Positions 39,525 through 48,330 of a DNA stretch of 64,000 nucleotides are shown in pieces. The notes beneath the pieces are model-generated. The model was not told the origin of the DNA and ran no database searches. It worked only from the letters and a program-made list of their open reading frames with translations. Source of the DNA: JANNNF01 sp040385825 (GTDB lineage: Bacteria; Pseudomonadota; Alphaproteobacteria; Rhodobacterales; Rhodobacteraceae); contig JAZKGQ010000028.1 in the NCBI GenBank assembly GCA_040385825.1, positions 1 through 64,000 on the forward strand. The letters are read 5' to 3'. Position 1 is the first letter of the stretch. Every line of letters begins with the position of its first letter. The position numbers and the translations under genes are program-made.

Positions 39525-40594
39525 TGACCAAGCAGAAAGACTCCGTCTTGTCAGATATCACCATCGAGGCCCGCAACACGGTCAAAGCCTTTGGTCAAGG
39601 CGACCACGCCGTCCGCGCCCTGGATGACGTTTCGATACAGATCAGGAAGGCCGAGTTCTTTACCCTGCTTGGCCCGTCAGGCTGCGGCAAAACCACCCTG
39701 TTGCGCCTGATCGCGGGGTTTGAGATGCCGACCTCGGGGCAAATTCTGCTGGACGGGGCCGACATCACCTACCTGCCGCCCAACAAGCGCCCGGTGAACA
39801 CGGTGTTCCAAAGCTATGCCCTGTTTCCGCATCTGACGGTGGCGCAGAACGTGGGTTTCGGGCTGGAAATGCAGGGCCGCCCCAAGGCCGAAGTGGCCGC
39901 CACCACCGAACGGATGCTGGCCCTGGTGAAGCTGGAGCCGATGGCCAACCGCAAGACCAGCCAGCTTTCGGGCGGTCAGCAACAGCGCGTGGCCCTTGCC
40001 CGCGCCCTTGCCCCCAAGCCCAAGGTGCTGCTGCTGGATGAACCGCTGTCGGCGCTGGACCTGAAGCTGCGCAAGGAAATGCAGGTCGAGTTGAAACGCC
40101 TTCAGGTGGAAACCGGCATCACCTTTGTCTTCGTGACCCATGATCAGGAAGAAGCCCTGACGATGTCCGACCGCATCGGCGTGATGTCGGCGGGCAGGCT
40201 GCAACAGGTGGGCACGCCCCGCGACATCTACACCAAACCCGTCAACCGCTTTGTCGCCAGCTTCATCGGCGAGACGAATTTCCTGCCCGCCACTACCGCC
40301 CCCGGTGGCGTGCGGCTGGATTGTGGTGCCGTGGTCGAGGTGGCGACGCAGGCTGCGGGCCGCGTCACCCTGACCATCCGCCCCGAACAGGTGCATCTGT
40401 CGCAGGATGCAGGCGCCATCCCCGCCACCATCACCAACCTTGTGTACTTCGGCACGGACACCCACGCCCATGCCCGCCTGTCGGATGGCAGCGCCATCGT
40501 CGCACGCATCCCCGCCACTGACGCCGCGCTGACCATCGGCCAGACCGTCGGCCTGCGCTTTGCCCCCGGTGCCGCCCTAGTGCTGGAGGATTAG
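39524..40594 (+). CDS. potA: ABC transporter ATPase, polyamine type
   Basis: 356 residues. Walker A GPSGCGKTTLL, Q-loop FQSYALFPHLTV, signature LSGGQQQRVALARAL, Walker B VLLLDEPLSALD, and H-loop FVFVTHDQEEALTMSD. The C-terminal TOBE domain (~residues 275-355) is typical of the spermidine/putrescine (PotA) family. ATG 39524 lacks a clear ribosome-binding site and overlaps the AATATGATCAAA motif; TTG 39548 (LSDITIEA), with GAAAGA before it, is a credible alternative that matches how homologs begin. First gene of a four-gene operon. Confidence 0.9.
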   Translation: MTKQKDSVLSDITIEARNTVKAFGQGDHAVRALDDVSIQIRKAEFFTLLGPSGCGKTTLLRLIAGFEMPTSGQILLDGADITYLPPNKRPVNTVFQSYALFPHLTVAQNVGFGLEMQGRPKAEVAATTERMLALVKLEPMANRKTSQLSGGQQQRVALARALAPKPKVLLLDEPLSALDLKLRKEMQVELKRLQVETGITFVFVTHDQEEALTMSDRIGVMSAGRLQQVGTPRDIYTKPVNRFVASFIGETNFLPATTAPGGVRLDCGAVVEVATQAAGRVTLTIRPEQVHLSQDAGAIPATITNLVYFGTDTHAHARLSDGSAIVARIPATDAALTIGQTVGLRFAPGAALVLED

Positions 40595-40597
40595 GGC

Positions 40598-41509
40598 ATG
40601 AGCCGCGCCGAAGACGCGCAATCCCGCGCAAGCGACCGCAACGGCTGGCTTCTGTCCGCCCCCGCCCTGCTGCTGCTGGCACTGGCGGCGACGGGGCCTT
40701 TGCTGATCGTGCTGGTCTATTCCTTCCTGACGCCGGGGTCTTATGGCAACGTCGAATGGGTGTTTTCGCTCGATGGCTGGCGCGGCATTCTGTATACCCG
40801 CGACATCTTTGACGACAGCATGAAGCTGGCCGACGCGCATCTGACCATCTTCTGGCGGTCGGTCAAACTGTCGCTGCTGACGACCCTTATCACCTTTGCC
40901 GTAGGGTTCCCGACTGCCTGGTTCATCGCCACACGGCCCCCGGCACAGCGCGCCATGTGGTTGTTTCTGATCACCATTCCGTTCTGGACCAACCTGCTGA
41001 TCCGCACAGTGGCGATCAACGAGGTGATCCGCAACGAGGGCGTCCTGAACTCGGCCCTGATCGGGCTGGGCCTGATCGACCAGCCCTTGAAGATCATCTA
41101 CACCGATACTGCCGTGCTGATCGGGATGGCTTATGTCTATCTGCCGCTGATGGTGCTGCCGCTGTTCGCCGCCATCGACCGGTTCGACATGCGCCTGCTG
41201 GAGGCGGGGTATGACCTGTACGGCAGCCGCCTTGCCATTCTGCGCCGGGTGATCCTGCCGATTGTCAAACCGGGGATCATCGCAGGGTCGATCCTTGTCT
41301 TCGTGCCCTCGCTTGGGGCCTATGTCACGCCGCGTGTGCTGGGCGGCGGCAAGAACATGATGATCGGCAATTTCATCGACCTGCAATTCGGTCAGGGGCG
41401 CAACTGGCCGCTTGGGGCGGCGCTGTCGATGGCGCTGCTGGTGGTGGTGACGGCGGCGCTGCTGTTCTATGTGCGGGCCGCGAACAAGGGGGACACGCCC
41501 CATGGCTGA
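40598..41509 (+). CDS. potB: ABC transporter permease, PotB-like
   Basis: 303 residues, six membrane segments. First segment WLLSAPALLLLALAATGPLL; the permease EAA loop is LEAGYDLYGSRLAILRRVIL with conserved Gly. The N-half has the family region TLITFAVGFPTAWFIATRPP. Three bases after potA; the stop overlaps the potC start by 8 bp. Forms the inner-membrane channel with PotC. Confidence 0.88.
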   Translation: MSRAEDAQSRASDRNGWLLSAPALLLLALAATGPLLIVLVYSFLTPGSYGNVEWVFSLDGWRGILYTRDIFDDSMKLADAHLTIFWRSVKLSLLTTLITFAVGFPTAWFIATRPPAQRAMWLFLITIPFWTNLLIRTVAINEVIRNEGVLNSALIGLGLIDQPLKIIYTDTAVLIGMAYVYLPLMVLPLFAAIDRFDMRLLEAGYDLYGSRLAILRRVILPIVKPGIIAGSILVFVPSLGAYVTPRVLGGGKNMMIGNFIDLQFGQGRNWPLGAALSMALLVVVTAALLFYVRAANKGDTPHG

Positions 41510-42302
41510 CCGGTTCGAGGTTGCCCGCCTGCCCGGCTTTGCCACTGTCGCCATCGCGGCCTTCGTGGTGCTGTACCTGCCGATCCTGACGCTGGTGATC
41601 TACAGCTTCAACGCAGGCCAGTCGGTCGCGGTGTGGGAGGGGTTTTCGCTGGCCTGGTACGCGAAGGCCTGGGGCAATGAGGCGGTCAAGGATGCCACCC
41701 TGCGGTCCTTGCTGATCGCCGCCTGTGCCTCGGCCATCGCGACTTCGGTGGCCACTCTGGCTGCGTTGGGCACCACGCGGCGCCGCGCGTTCAAGGGGCA
41801 GACGCTGGTCTATGTTATGATCAACCAGCCGCTGATGGTGCCAGAGATTGTCACCGCCATTGCCCTGCTGATCTTCACCGCCAGCATCAAGGTGGCGACG
41901 GGGTATCAGGGGCTTGGCTATCTGATCCTTGCCCATTCGGCCTTCTGCATTCCCTTTGCCTACCTGCCCATCCGCGCCCGGTTGGAAGGCATGGACCTGA
42001 GCCTTGAGGTGGCTGCCGCCGATCTGTACGCCAGCCCCTTTGCCGCCTTCCGCCGCATCACCCTGCCCCTGATGGCGCCTGGCATTGCGGCGGGGGCGAT
42101 GCTGGCCTTTGTCATCAGCCTTGACGATGTGGTGATCACCGAATTCGTCAAATCGGGGGGGCAGGACACTCTGCCCACCTACATGCTGGGCCAGATGAAG
42201 CGCGCGGTGACGCCCGAGGTGAACGCCATGTCCACCGTGCTGCTGGCGCTGACCGTGGGCCTGCTGACCGCCTTTTTCCTACTGACGCGCAAGAAGACCT
42301 GA
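41502..42302 (+). CDS. potC: ABC transporter permease, PotC-like
   Basis: 266 residues, six membrane segments. Begins FATVAIAAFVVLYLPILTLV and has the EAA loop LEVAAADLYASPFAAFRRIT followed by LPLMAPGIAAGAMLAFVISL, typical of PotC. The late DDVVITEFVKSGGQDTLPTY is also characteristic of spermidine/putrescine permeases. The start is ATG 41502, inside the end of potB. Confidence 0.88.
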   Translation: MADRFEVARLPGFATVAIAAFVVLYLPILTLVIYSFNAGQSVAVWEGFSLAWYAKAWGNEAVKDATLRSLLIAACASAIATSVATLAALGTTRRRAFKGQTLVYVMINQPLMVPEIVTAIALLIFTASIKVATGYQGLGYLILAHSAFCIPFAYLPIRARLEGMDLSLEVAAADLYASPFAAFRRITLPLMAPGIAAGAMLAFVISLDDVVITEFVKSGGQDTLPTYMLGQMKRAVTPEVNAMSTVLLALTVGLLTAFFLLTRKKT

Positions 42303-42339
42303 TGGGGATAAACCCCGCAATCCAACAAGGAGTGACGTG

Positions 42340-43365
42340 ATGAAACGCCTGTTTACCGCAACCGCCCTGCTGCTGGCCTCGACCAGCCTTGCCAGCGCCG
42401 AGGGCACGCTGAACCTGTACAACTGGGGCAACTATACCAGCCCGGAACTGCTGACAAAATTCGAGGCCGAAACCGGCATCAAGGTGACTGTCACCGATTA
42501 CGACAGCAACGATCAGGCACTGGCCAAGATCGAGGCCGGCGGGCATGGTTTCGATCTGGTGGTGCCGTCCGGCAGCTTTGTGCCGATCTGGGTGGAAAAA
42601 GGCCTGATTGTGCCGTTCGACATGGCAAAGCTGCCCAACCACAAGAACATCGCGCCGGAATGGATGGACGTGGCTTGGGACAAGGGCCGCACATACACCA
42701 TTCCGTGGCAGTGGGGGTCCGTGGGTGTGGCGGTGAACACATCGGTTTATTCGGGCGATATCAACACCTCAGCCATCTTTCTTGATGTACCGGATGAACT
42801 GAAGGGCAAGATCAACGTCGTGCCGGAAATGGTCGATGTGATCAACCTGGCCATCATGTATGTCGGTGGGGAACCCTGCACCGAAGATACCGAAGTGCTG
42901 AAGAAAGCCCGTGATGTGCTGATCGCGGCCAAACCGGACTGGCTGTCGATGGATTACGGCGCCACCGAAAAGCTGTCCAACAATGACTGGGCGGCATCGG
43001 TCAACTGGAACGGGTCCAGCATGCGGGCGCGGATCGCCAACAAGGACGTGGCCTACGGCTATCCCAAGGAAGGCTACCCGCTGTTCATGGATTCGGTCGC
43101 CCTGCTGGCCGATGCGCAGAATGTCGAGGAGGCGTACAAGTTCCTCGACTTCATCATGCTGCCGGAAAACGCCGGGATGATCTCCGCCTTTGCCCGCTAC
43201 GGCAACGGGATCACCGGGTCCGAGGCCTTCATGCCGGAAGACATGAAAACCGCGCCCGAAGTGCAGGTGCCCGAAGCCTTCAAGGCGGCAGGCGTGTTTC
43301 CGCCGACATGCAGCCCGAAGGCGCAGGAATACTACACCGCGATCTGGACGGAATTGCAGAAGTAA
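42340..43365 (+). CDS. potD: periplasmic polyamine-type binding protein
   Basis: 341 residues. Signal peptide MKRLFTATALLLASTSLASA, then GTLNLYNWGNYTSPELLTKF, the hallmark start of PotD/PotF mature proteins. Later FDLVVPSGSFVPIWVEKGLI, WQWGSVGVAVNTSVY and WNGSSMRARIANKDVAYGYP. These proteins bind putrescine, spermidine or related compounds. AAGGAG lies eight bases before ATG 42340; the GTG just upstream is less likely. Last gene of the operon; terminator copy C follows after 16 bp. Confidence 0.9.
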   Translation: MKRLFTATALLLASTSLASAEGTLNLYNWGNYTSPELLTKFEAETGIKVTVTDYDSNDQALAKIEAGGHGFDLVVPSGSFVPIWVEKGLIVPFDMAKLPNHKNIAPEWMDVAWDKGRTYTIPWQWGSVGVAVNTSVYSGDINTSAIFLDVPDELKGKINVVPEMVDVINLAIMYVGGEPCTEDTEVLKKARDVLIAAKPDWLSMDYGATEKLSNNDWAASVNWNGSSMRARIANKDVAYGYPKEGYPLFMDSVALLADAQNVEEAYKFLDFIMLPENAGMISAFARYGNGITGSEAFMPEDMKTAPEVQVPEAFKAAGVFPPTCSPKAQEYYTAIWTELQK

Positions 43366-43381
43366 GCCTGCTGTTCTGGCG

Positions 43382-43430
43382 CTGGAGGGGGCTGTCTGCC
43401 CCCTCCAGACCTCCCCCGAGGATTTTTATG
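43382..43430 (+). terminator. G-rich hairpin plus GGATTTTTATG tail (copy C)
   Basis: CTGGAGGGGGC (43382-43392), 5-base loop, GCCCCCTCCAG (43398-43408), then ACCTCCCCCGAGGATTTTTATG. It closes the pot-like operon and precedes the second amidase by ~20 bp. Third copy of the design seen at 12964 and 34305. Confidence 0.7.
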
Positions 43431-43450
43431 CCAATGTGAAAGGGCTGCGG

Positions 43451-44863
43451 ATGGAACTGGTTGATCTGTCGGCCTCTGATTTGTCGCGGATGATTGCGGC
43501 GCGGCAGGTGGCGCCTTCCGAGGTGATGACAGCCCATCTGGACCGGATTGCGGCGGTGAATGGCGCGGTGAATGCTGTGATTTCGCTGCGTGACCGCGAG
43601 GTATTGCTGGCGGAAGCAATGGCGGCGGATGATGCGCCGCCCGTGGGCTGGTTGCACGGGCTGCCGCTGGCGGTAAAGGATCTGTGCGCCACCAAGGGCT
43701 TGCGCACCACCTGGGGGTCACCCCTGTTTGCCGATTTCATTCCGCAGGCCGATGATCTGCTGGCCGCCCGGATGCGCGCTGCGGGGGCGATCTTCATTGG
43801 CAAGACCAACACGCCGGAATGGGGGCATGGCAGCCATTCCTTCAACCCGGTGCATGGCGTGACGCGCAACCCCTATGATCTGTCGCGCACGGCGGGCGGG
43901 TCTTCGGGCGGGGCGGCGGCGGGGCTTGCCGCGCGGATGCTGCCGGTGGCCGATGGGTCCGACATGATGGGCAGCCTTCGCAACCCGGCGGCGTTCTGCA
44001 ACGTCTATGGCTTTCGGCCCACATGGGGTCTGGTGCCCGCCGATGCCGAAGGCGACACCCACCTGTCCACCCTTGCCACCGAAGGCCCGATGGGCCGCAC
44101 GGTCGAAGATGTGGCGCGGCTGCTGGCCGTGCAGGCGGGGGAAAACCCGCAAGTGCCCTTTGGCCGGGCTGTCGACGATTACGCCGCCCAGTTGCACGGC
44201 GATCTGCGGGGGGTGCGCATCGGCTGGCTGGGCGATTGGGGCGGGGCCTATGCGATGGACCCCGGCATCCTCGATCTGTGCGAGGCGGCGCTGCGCCAGT
44301 TCACCGACCTGGGGGCGGTGGTCGAGGCCTTGCCGCCCCCCTTTCCCGCCGCGAAACTCTGGCGGGCCTGGACGACGCTGCGCGCCATGCTCAATTCCAA
44401 TGCCAAGCGGGCGTTGTACAACGACCGCGACAAACGCGCGCAGTTGAAGCCCGAAACACTATGGGAAATCGAGCAGGGTCTGGGTCTGTCCGCCGACGCG
44501 GTGTATGAGGCCAGCGTGATCCGGTCGCGCTGGTACGCTCATGCTGCCCGGCTGTTCGACCGCTTTGACCTGCTGGTGATGCCCACAGCGCAGGTCTGGC
44601 CCTTTCCTGCCGACTGGCGTTGGCCGCAGATGATCGGCACTGCGGAAATGGACACGTATCACCGCTGGATGGAGGTGGTGGTGCCCGTCAGCCTGATCGG
44701 CCTGCCCGCCTTGTCGGTGCCCATCGGGTTCGGGCACCAAGGCCTGCCGATGGGGATGCAACTGATTGGCCGGGTGGGGGCGGATGCGCGGGTGCTGGCG
44801 GCAGGGCAGGCCTGGCATCTGGCGACCGACTGGCCCGGCAATCGCCCGCCGGTGCTGGCCTGA
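43451..44863 (+). CDS. amidase signature family protein (second amidase)
   Basis: 470 residues. Catalytic Lys in LPLAVKDLCATKGLRTTWGS (about residue 75), signature RTAGGSSGGAAAGLAAR with the cis-Ser, and nucleophile region DGSDMMGSLRNPAAFCNVYG. The segment DMMGSLRNPA (GSLRNPA instead of GSIRIPA) is distinctive. The C-terminus is the usual VSLIGLPALSVPIGFGHQGLPMG. The substrate is unknown. ATG 43451 is preceded by AAAGGG at good distance; an upstream GTG (43436) is less likely. It follows the pot-like operon terminator and precedes the glycan operon by 60 bp. Confidence 0.87.
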   Translation: MELVDLSASDLSRMIAARQVAPSEVMTAHLDRIAAVNGAVNAVISLRDREVLLAEAMAADDAPPVGWLHGLPLAVKDLCATKGLRTTWGSPLFADFIPQADDLLAARMRAAGAIFIGKTNTPEWGHGSHSFNPVHGVTRNPYDLSRTAGGSSGGAAAGLAARMLPVADGSDMMGSLRNPAAFCNVYGFRPTWGLVPADAEGDTHLSTLATEGPMGRTVEDVARLLAVQAGENPQVPFGRAVDDYAAQLHGDLRGVRIGWLGDWGGAYAMDPGILDLCEAALRQFTDLGAVVEALPPPFPAAKLWRAWTTLRAMLNSNAKRALYNDRDKRAQLKPETLWEIEQGLGLSADAVYEASVIRSRWYAHAARLFDRFDLLVMPTAQVWPFPADWRWPQMIGTAEMDTYHRWMEVVVPVSLIGLPALSVPIGFGHQGLPMGMQLIGRVGADARVLAAGQAWHLATDWPGNRPPVLA

Positions 44864-44923
44864 AACGACAGGTCTGGACAGTGGCCTGCGAAGCGCGGAA
44901 TATGGCGCGAAAAGCAGGCCGCA

Positions 44924-45820
44924 ATGAACACCCCATACAGTTGGCAACTCGTGATCGTGCTTTGGGGCACGAAATATGGGGTGGCCGAGGTCAACCATCT
45001 GATCCATGCGGTGCGCGCCCACAGCAGCCAGCCGCCGCGTGTGGTGCTGATCACCGACCGCCCCCGCGACGGGCTGGCCGCCGATGTGATCACACGCCCC
45101 TTCCCTGCGTTCTTCCTGCAACCCGACTTCCTGCGCGGCGGTTGTCAGGCCAAGCTGAGCCTGTTCGAGGCAGGCGTGGTGCCCGATGACCTGCCCGCCA
45201 TCTTCATGGATCTGGATACCGTCGTGCTGGGTGACATGGCGCGCTTTCTGGCCCTGCAAACGACGCCGCAGACCATTGCCATCTTTCAAAGCGCGATCCT
45301 GCCCTTTGGCGCGCTTGGCCGGGCGGTGTGGCGGGCGACCAGCGGGCGGCGCTATGCGCGGGGCAATTCGTCGATCGTGGTCTATCACCCGCGCGAATGT
45401 GGCTTCATCGCCGAACGCTTTCGCGCGTTGTTCGGGCAGCACGGCCATTGCGGCATCAAGCCGATGGTGGCGGACGAACGCTTTGTCAGTTGGGCCGCAC
45501 AGCCGATGATGCGGGCCATTCCGCGCCACATGGCGGTGAAGTTCCCGACCGAATTCATGCTGCCGTGGCGCTGGCTGATCCATCTGCGCGCCCGTCTGCC
45601 GTGGAACCAGCGCCGGTGGGCTGGCCTGCTGGCCGTGACGCTGCCGGGGGTCGATCTGAAGGGGCAGGATCTGAGCAATCTGGCCGAGGGCACCGAGATC
45701 GTCGACCGCAAGGGCCGCCGCCTGATCTGGACGGATCGGGCGCTTGGGCCTGTTCGCGGCAGGATTATCGCGTATTATCGTGCCCTTCAGGGCGACAGCA
45801 GACAGGACGGCCAGCCATGA
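44924..45820 (+). CDS. glycosyltransferase-like protein, first gene of the glycan operon
   Basis: 298 residues. Starts QLVIVLWGTKYGVAEVNHLI, and has a DxD-type motif AIFMDLDTVVLGDMARFL near residue 90, typical of nucleotide-sugar transferases of the GT-A fold. Central segment YARGNSSIVVYHPRECGFIA and the C-terminal basic stretch fit an enzyme at the inner face of the membrane. Donor and acceptor are unknown. The ribosome-binding context AGGCCGCAATGA is the same as for two other genes of this operon. The stop overlaps the cytidylyltransferase start (ATGA). Confidence 0.7.
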   Translation: MNTPYSWQLVIVLWGTKYGVAEVNHLIHAVRAHSSQPPRVVLITDRPRDGLAADVITRPFPAFFLQPDFLRGGCQAKLSLFEAGVVPDDLPAIFMDLDTVVLGDMARFLALQTTPQTIAIFQSAILPFGALGRAVWRATSGRRYARGNSSIVVYHPRECGFIAERFRALFGQHGHCGIKPMVADERFVSWAAQPMMRAIPRHMAVKFPTEFMLPWRWLIHLRARLPWNQRRWAGLLAVTLPGVDLKGQDLSNLAEGTEIVDRKGRRLIWTDRALGPVRGRIIAYYRALQGDSRQDGQP

Positions 45821-46533
45821 TCATCGGGCATATCGGGGCGCGCAAAGGATCGAAAGGCGTGCCGGGCAAGAACTTTCGCGCCCTGTGCGGCAAACCACTG
45901 ATCGACTGGTCGCTGGATCAGTTGCTGGGCAATAGCCGCATCGGGGCGGTGGTGGTATCGACCGATGACGAACAAATTTATGCCCATGCGGTGGCAAAGG
46001 GGGCCTTGGACATCGGCCTGCGCCCCGCCCATCTGGCCACGGATGCCGCCCCGAAATGGGGGGTGTGGCAACATGCGCTGGCGGCGGCCGAGGCATTGGC
46101 CGGGCCTGCCTCGGCCTTCGTCGATCTGGACTGCACCTCGCCCCTGCGCCTGGCGCAGGATCTGGACGGCGCGCTGGACCTGTACGAATCTCAACGCCCC
46201 GACATGGTGATGAGCGTGTGCGAGGCCCGCAAGAACCCCTATTTCAATCTGGTCGAACCCGATGCCACCGGGGCCTTGCATGTGTCAAAACCGCTGCCGG
46301 GCGGGGTCTGGTCGCGGCAGTCGGCCCCCAAGGTCTATGAACACGCGGCCTCGACCTATGTGGTGGCCCCGGCCTATCTGCGCCGCGCGCAGTCGATCTA
46401 TGAAGGCCGGGTGATCCCGTTCGAGATGCCGCCCGAACGCTGCGTCGACATCGACACGCCCTTTGACTTCAAACTGGTGGAATTCCTTATGCAGGACCGC
46501 CTGTCCCAACCTGTCCCGTCCCAACCCAGCTGA
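45817..46533 (+). CDS. neuA: acylneuraminate cytidylyltransferase (NeuA-type)
   Basis: 238 residues. Makes the CMP-activated form of a nonulosonic acid from CTP. Family start IGHIGARKGSKGVPGKNFRA with the P-loop-like ARKGSKGVPGKN. Further conserved: VVVSTDDEQIYAHA, FVDLDCTSPLR, and the C-terminal ERCVDIDTPFDFKLVEFLM. Together with NeuB and NeuC in the same operon it points to sialic-acid-type sugars; closely related PseF, LegF and PtmB cannot be told apart by eye. Overlaps the preceding gene by 4 bp. Confidence 0.85.
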   Translation: MIIGHIGARKGSKGVPGKNFRALCGKPLIDWSLDQLLGNSRIGAVVVSTDDEQIYAHAVAKGALDIGLRPAHLATDAAPKWGVWQHALAAAEALAGPASAFVDLDCTSPLRLAQDLDGALDLYESQRPDMVMSVCEARKNPYFNLVEPDATGALHVSKPLPGGVWSRQSAPKVYEHAASTYVVAPAYLRRAQSIYEGRVIPFEMPPERCVDIDTPFDFKLVEFLMQDRLSQPVPSQPS

Positions 46534-46540
46534 GGCCGCA

Positions 46541-47332
46541 ATGACCGATCAACTGACCAACCGCACCATCTTCATCACCGGGTCCGGCGGGGTGCTTGGG
46601 TCTGCCTATGTGCGGCGGATGCTGGATCAGGGCGCGCGGGTGATTGCGTCGGATCTGGGCGGCGCGCGTGCCGATGCGCTGCGCGACGCCCATGGGGCCA
46701 ATCCGAACTTCCGCTTCTACGACCTGGATGTGGGCGACGAGGATCAGGTCACGGGCATCTTCCAGCGCATTCTGGCCGACGGGTGGGAACCCAATGTGGT
46801 GCTGAACAACGCGGCCATAACCGGCGAATTGCTGATGGGGGCGGGCAAGCCGTTTCCCGATTTCGCCAACACATCCGTCACAGATTGGGAACGCACCCTG
46901 CGCACCAACCTGACCGGGGCCTTCATGATCGCGCGGCAGATGGACCGCGACATCGTGGGCAGATGGCCCTGCGCGCTGATCAACGTGGCCTCGATGTATG
47001 CGCTGAACGGGCCGCATCACCAGATTTACGAAGGGATGCCGTTCAAAAGTTTCTCGGCCTATTCCACCACCAAGGCGGGCATCCATGGGCTGACCCTGTG
47101 GCTGGCAGGCTACTGGGCACCGCGCAAGGCGACTGTCAACACCATCGCACCGGGGGCGGTGTTCAACAACCATTCCGACGAATTTCAGCGCCGGGTGGGC
47201 GAGTTGATCATGATGGGCCGGATGGCAAAACCCGATGAGATTGCCGATGCCATGCTGTTCCTGTGTTCGGCGCAATCGGGGTACATGACCGGGCAACTGG
47301 TCAATGTGGATGGCGGTTTTTCCGGGTGGTAA
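46541..47332 (+). CDS. short-chain dehydrogenase/reductase
   Basis: 263 residues. Cofactor motif FITGSGGVLGSAYVRRML (TGxxxGxG type), NNAAI near residue 90, catalytic Ser in INVASMYAL, and the YSTTKAG motif (Tyr and Lys). C-terminal GYMTGQLVNVDGGFSGW is standard. The position between the cytidylyltransferase and a Gfo/Idh protein matches PtmA-like dehydrogenases of nonulosonate clusters; the exact reaction is unknown. ATG 46541 has the ribosome-binding context GAGGCCGCA. Confidence 0.82.
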   Translation: MTDQLTNRTIFITGSGGVLGSAYVRRMLDQGARVIASDLGGARADALRDAHGANPNFRFYDLDVGDEDQVTGIFQRILADGWEPNVVLNNAAITGELLMGAGKPFPDFANTSVTDWERTLRTNLTGAFMIARQMDRDIVGRWPCALINVASMYALNGPHHQIYEGMPFKSFSAYSTTKAGIHGLTLWLAGYWAPRKATVNTIAPGAVFNNHSDEFQRRVGELIMMGRMAKPDEIADAMLFLCSAQSGYMTGQLVNVDGGFSGW

Positions 47333-48264
47333 GGGTCGCGGTCATCGGCGCGGGGTCGATCGGCACCCGTCATGCCGCCAATCTGGCGCAGCTTGGCGCA
47401 AAGGTCGATCACATCGGCTGGCGGCAGTTTGATGCGGCTGCCTTTCGCGCCCGCGGTGACCTTGACGCGGTGGTGATCGCCACTGCAACGCAAGTCCGGC
47501 TGGAGTTGATCCAGCTTTGCGCGGACATGGGCCTGCCGTTCTACGCCGAAAAGCCGCTGGCCTGGACGCCGGATCAGGCCGCAGCCCTGCACGCGGCGGC
47601 AGCCCCGGTGGCCGCGCGGTCGATGGTGGGGTTCATGATGCGCTATCACCCCGCCCTGCGCGATCTGGCGCAGCGGGATCTGGCGCAGGTCTACGGGTTT
47701 TCCTTCCACATCGGCCATGACGTGCGCCAGTGGCGGGCGGATTGGCGCTTTGCCGACAGCTATGCCGCAGCGCCCCAAGGCGGCGGCGTGCTGCTGGACC
47801 TGTCGCATGAACTGGACATGGCGCTGGCGCTGTTTCCGGGTCTGACGCTGACCTGCGTCGACAGTCTGGGCCATGCCGATTTTCCGGGGGTGGATTTTGC
47901 CAGCTTCGTGCAACTGGCGGCCCCCGGTGGCCCGGTGGGCCGCGTGGCGATGGATTATCTGGCCCCGGAGTCGACCCGCACCGCCGCCCTGCACGGTCTG
48001 GAGGCGCAGTTCAGCCTGGATTATCTGGCACCCTCGCTGACCGAAACCACCCAGGCGGGGACCGCGACCACGCCCTATGCCTTTGTCCGCAATGACATGT
48101 TCCTTGACGCGATGCGCGATTTTCTGGCGCTGGTGCAGGGGCATGCCCCGTCAGACAACCCGCTGATGCCGCGCTTTGACAGGATGTACCCTTCAACCGC
48201 GCTGATTGCCGCCGCATGGACCGCTCGGCGGATAAACGGCACGGTTGCGATGGATATGGGTTAG
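47326..48264 (+). CDS. Gfo/Idh/MocA family oxidoreductase of the glycan operon
   Basis: 312 residues. Rossmann start VRVAVIGAGSIGTRHAANLA, the family lysine motif FYAEKPLAWTPDQA, and a C-terminal region with GGVLLDLSHELDMALALFPG (DLSHELD in place of DIGTHxxD). Starts at GTG 47326, inside the last codons of the dehydrogenase gene. Such proteins oxidise or epimerise nucleotide-sugar or sugar intermediates; with the short-chain dehydrogenase it may modify the nonulosonate. A 66-bp gap follows before neuB, large enough for an internal promoter. Confidence 0.82.
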   Translation: MVRVAVIGAGSIGTRHAANLAQLGAKVDHIGWRQFDAAAFRARGDLDAVVIATATQVRLELIQLCADMGLPFYAEKPLAWTPDQAAALHAAAAPVAARSMVGFMMRYHPALRDLAQRDLAQVYGFSFHIGHDVRQWRADWRFADSYAAAPQGGGVLLDLSHELDMALALFPGLTLTCVDSLGHADFPGVDFASFVQLAAPGGPVGRVAMDYLAPESTRTAALHGLEAQFSLDYLAPSLTETTQAGTATTPYAFVRNDMFLDAMRDFLALVQGHAPSDNPLMPRFDRMYPSTALIAAAWTARRINGTVAMDMG

Positions 48265-48330
48265 CCACACTGGCAAAACCGCGCAATCTGGCCTAAGACA
48301 CGATCAGCACACAACTGGGGCAATGGCGAC

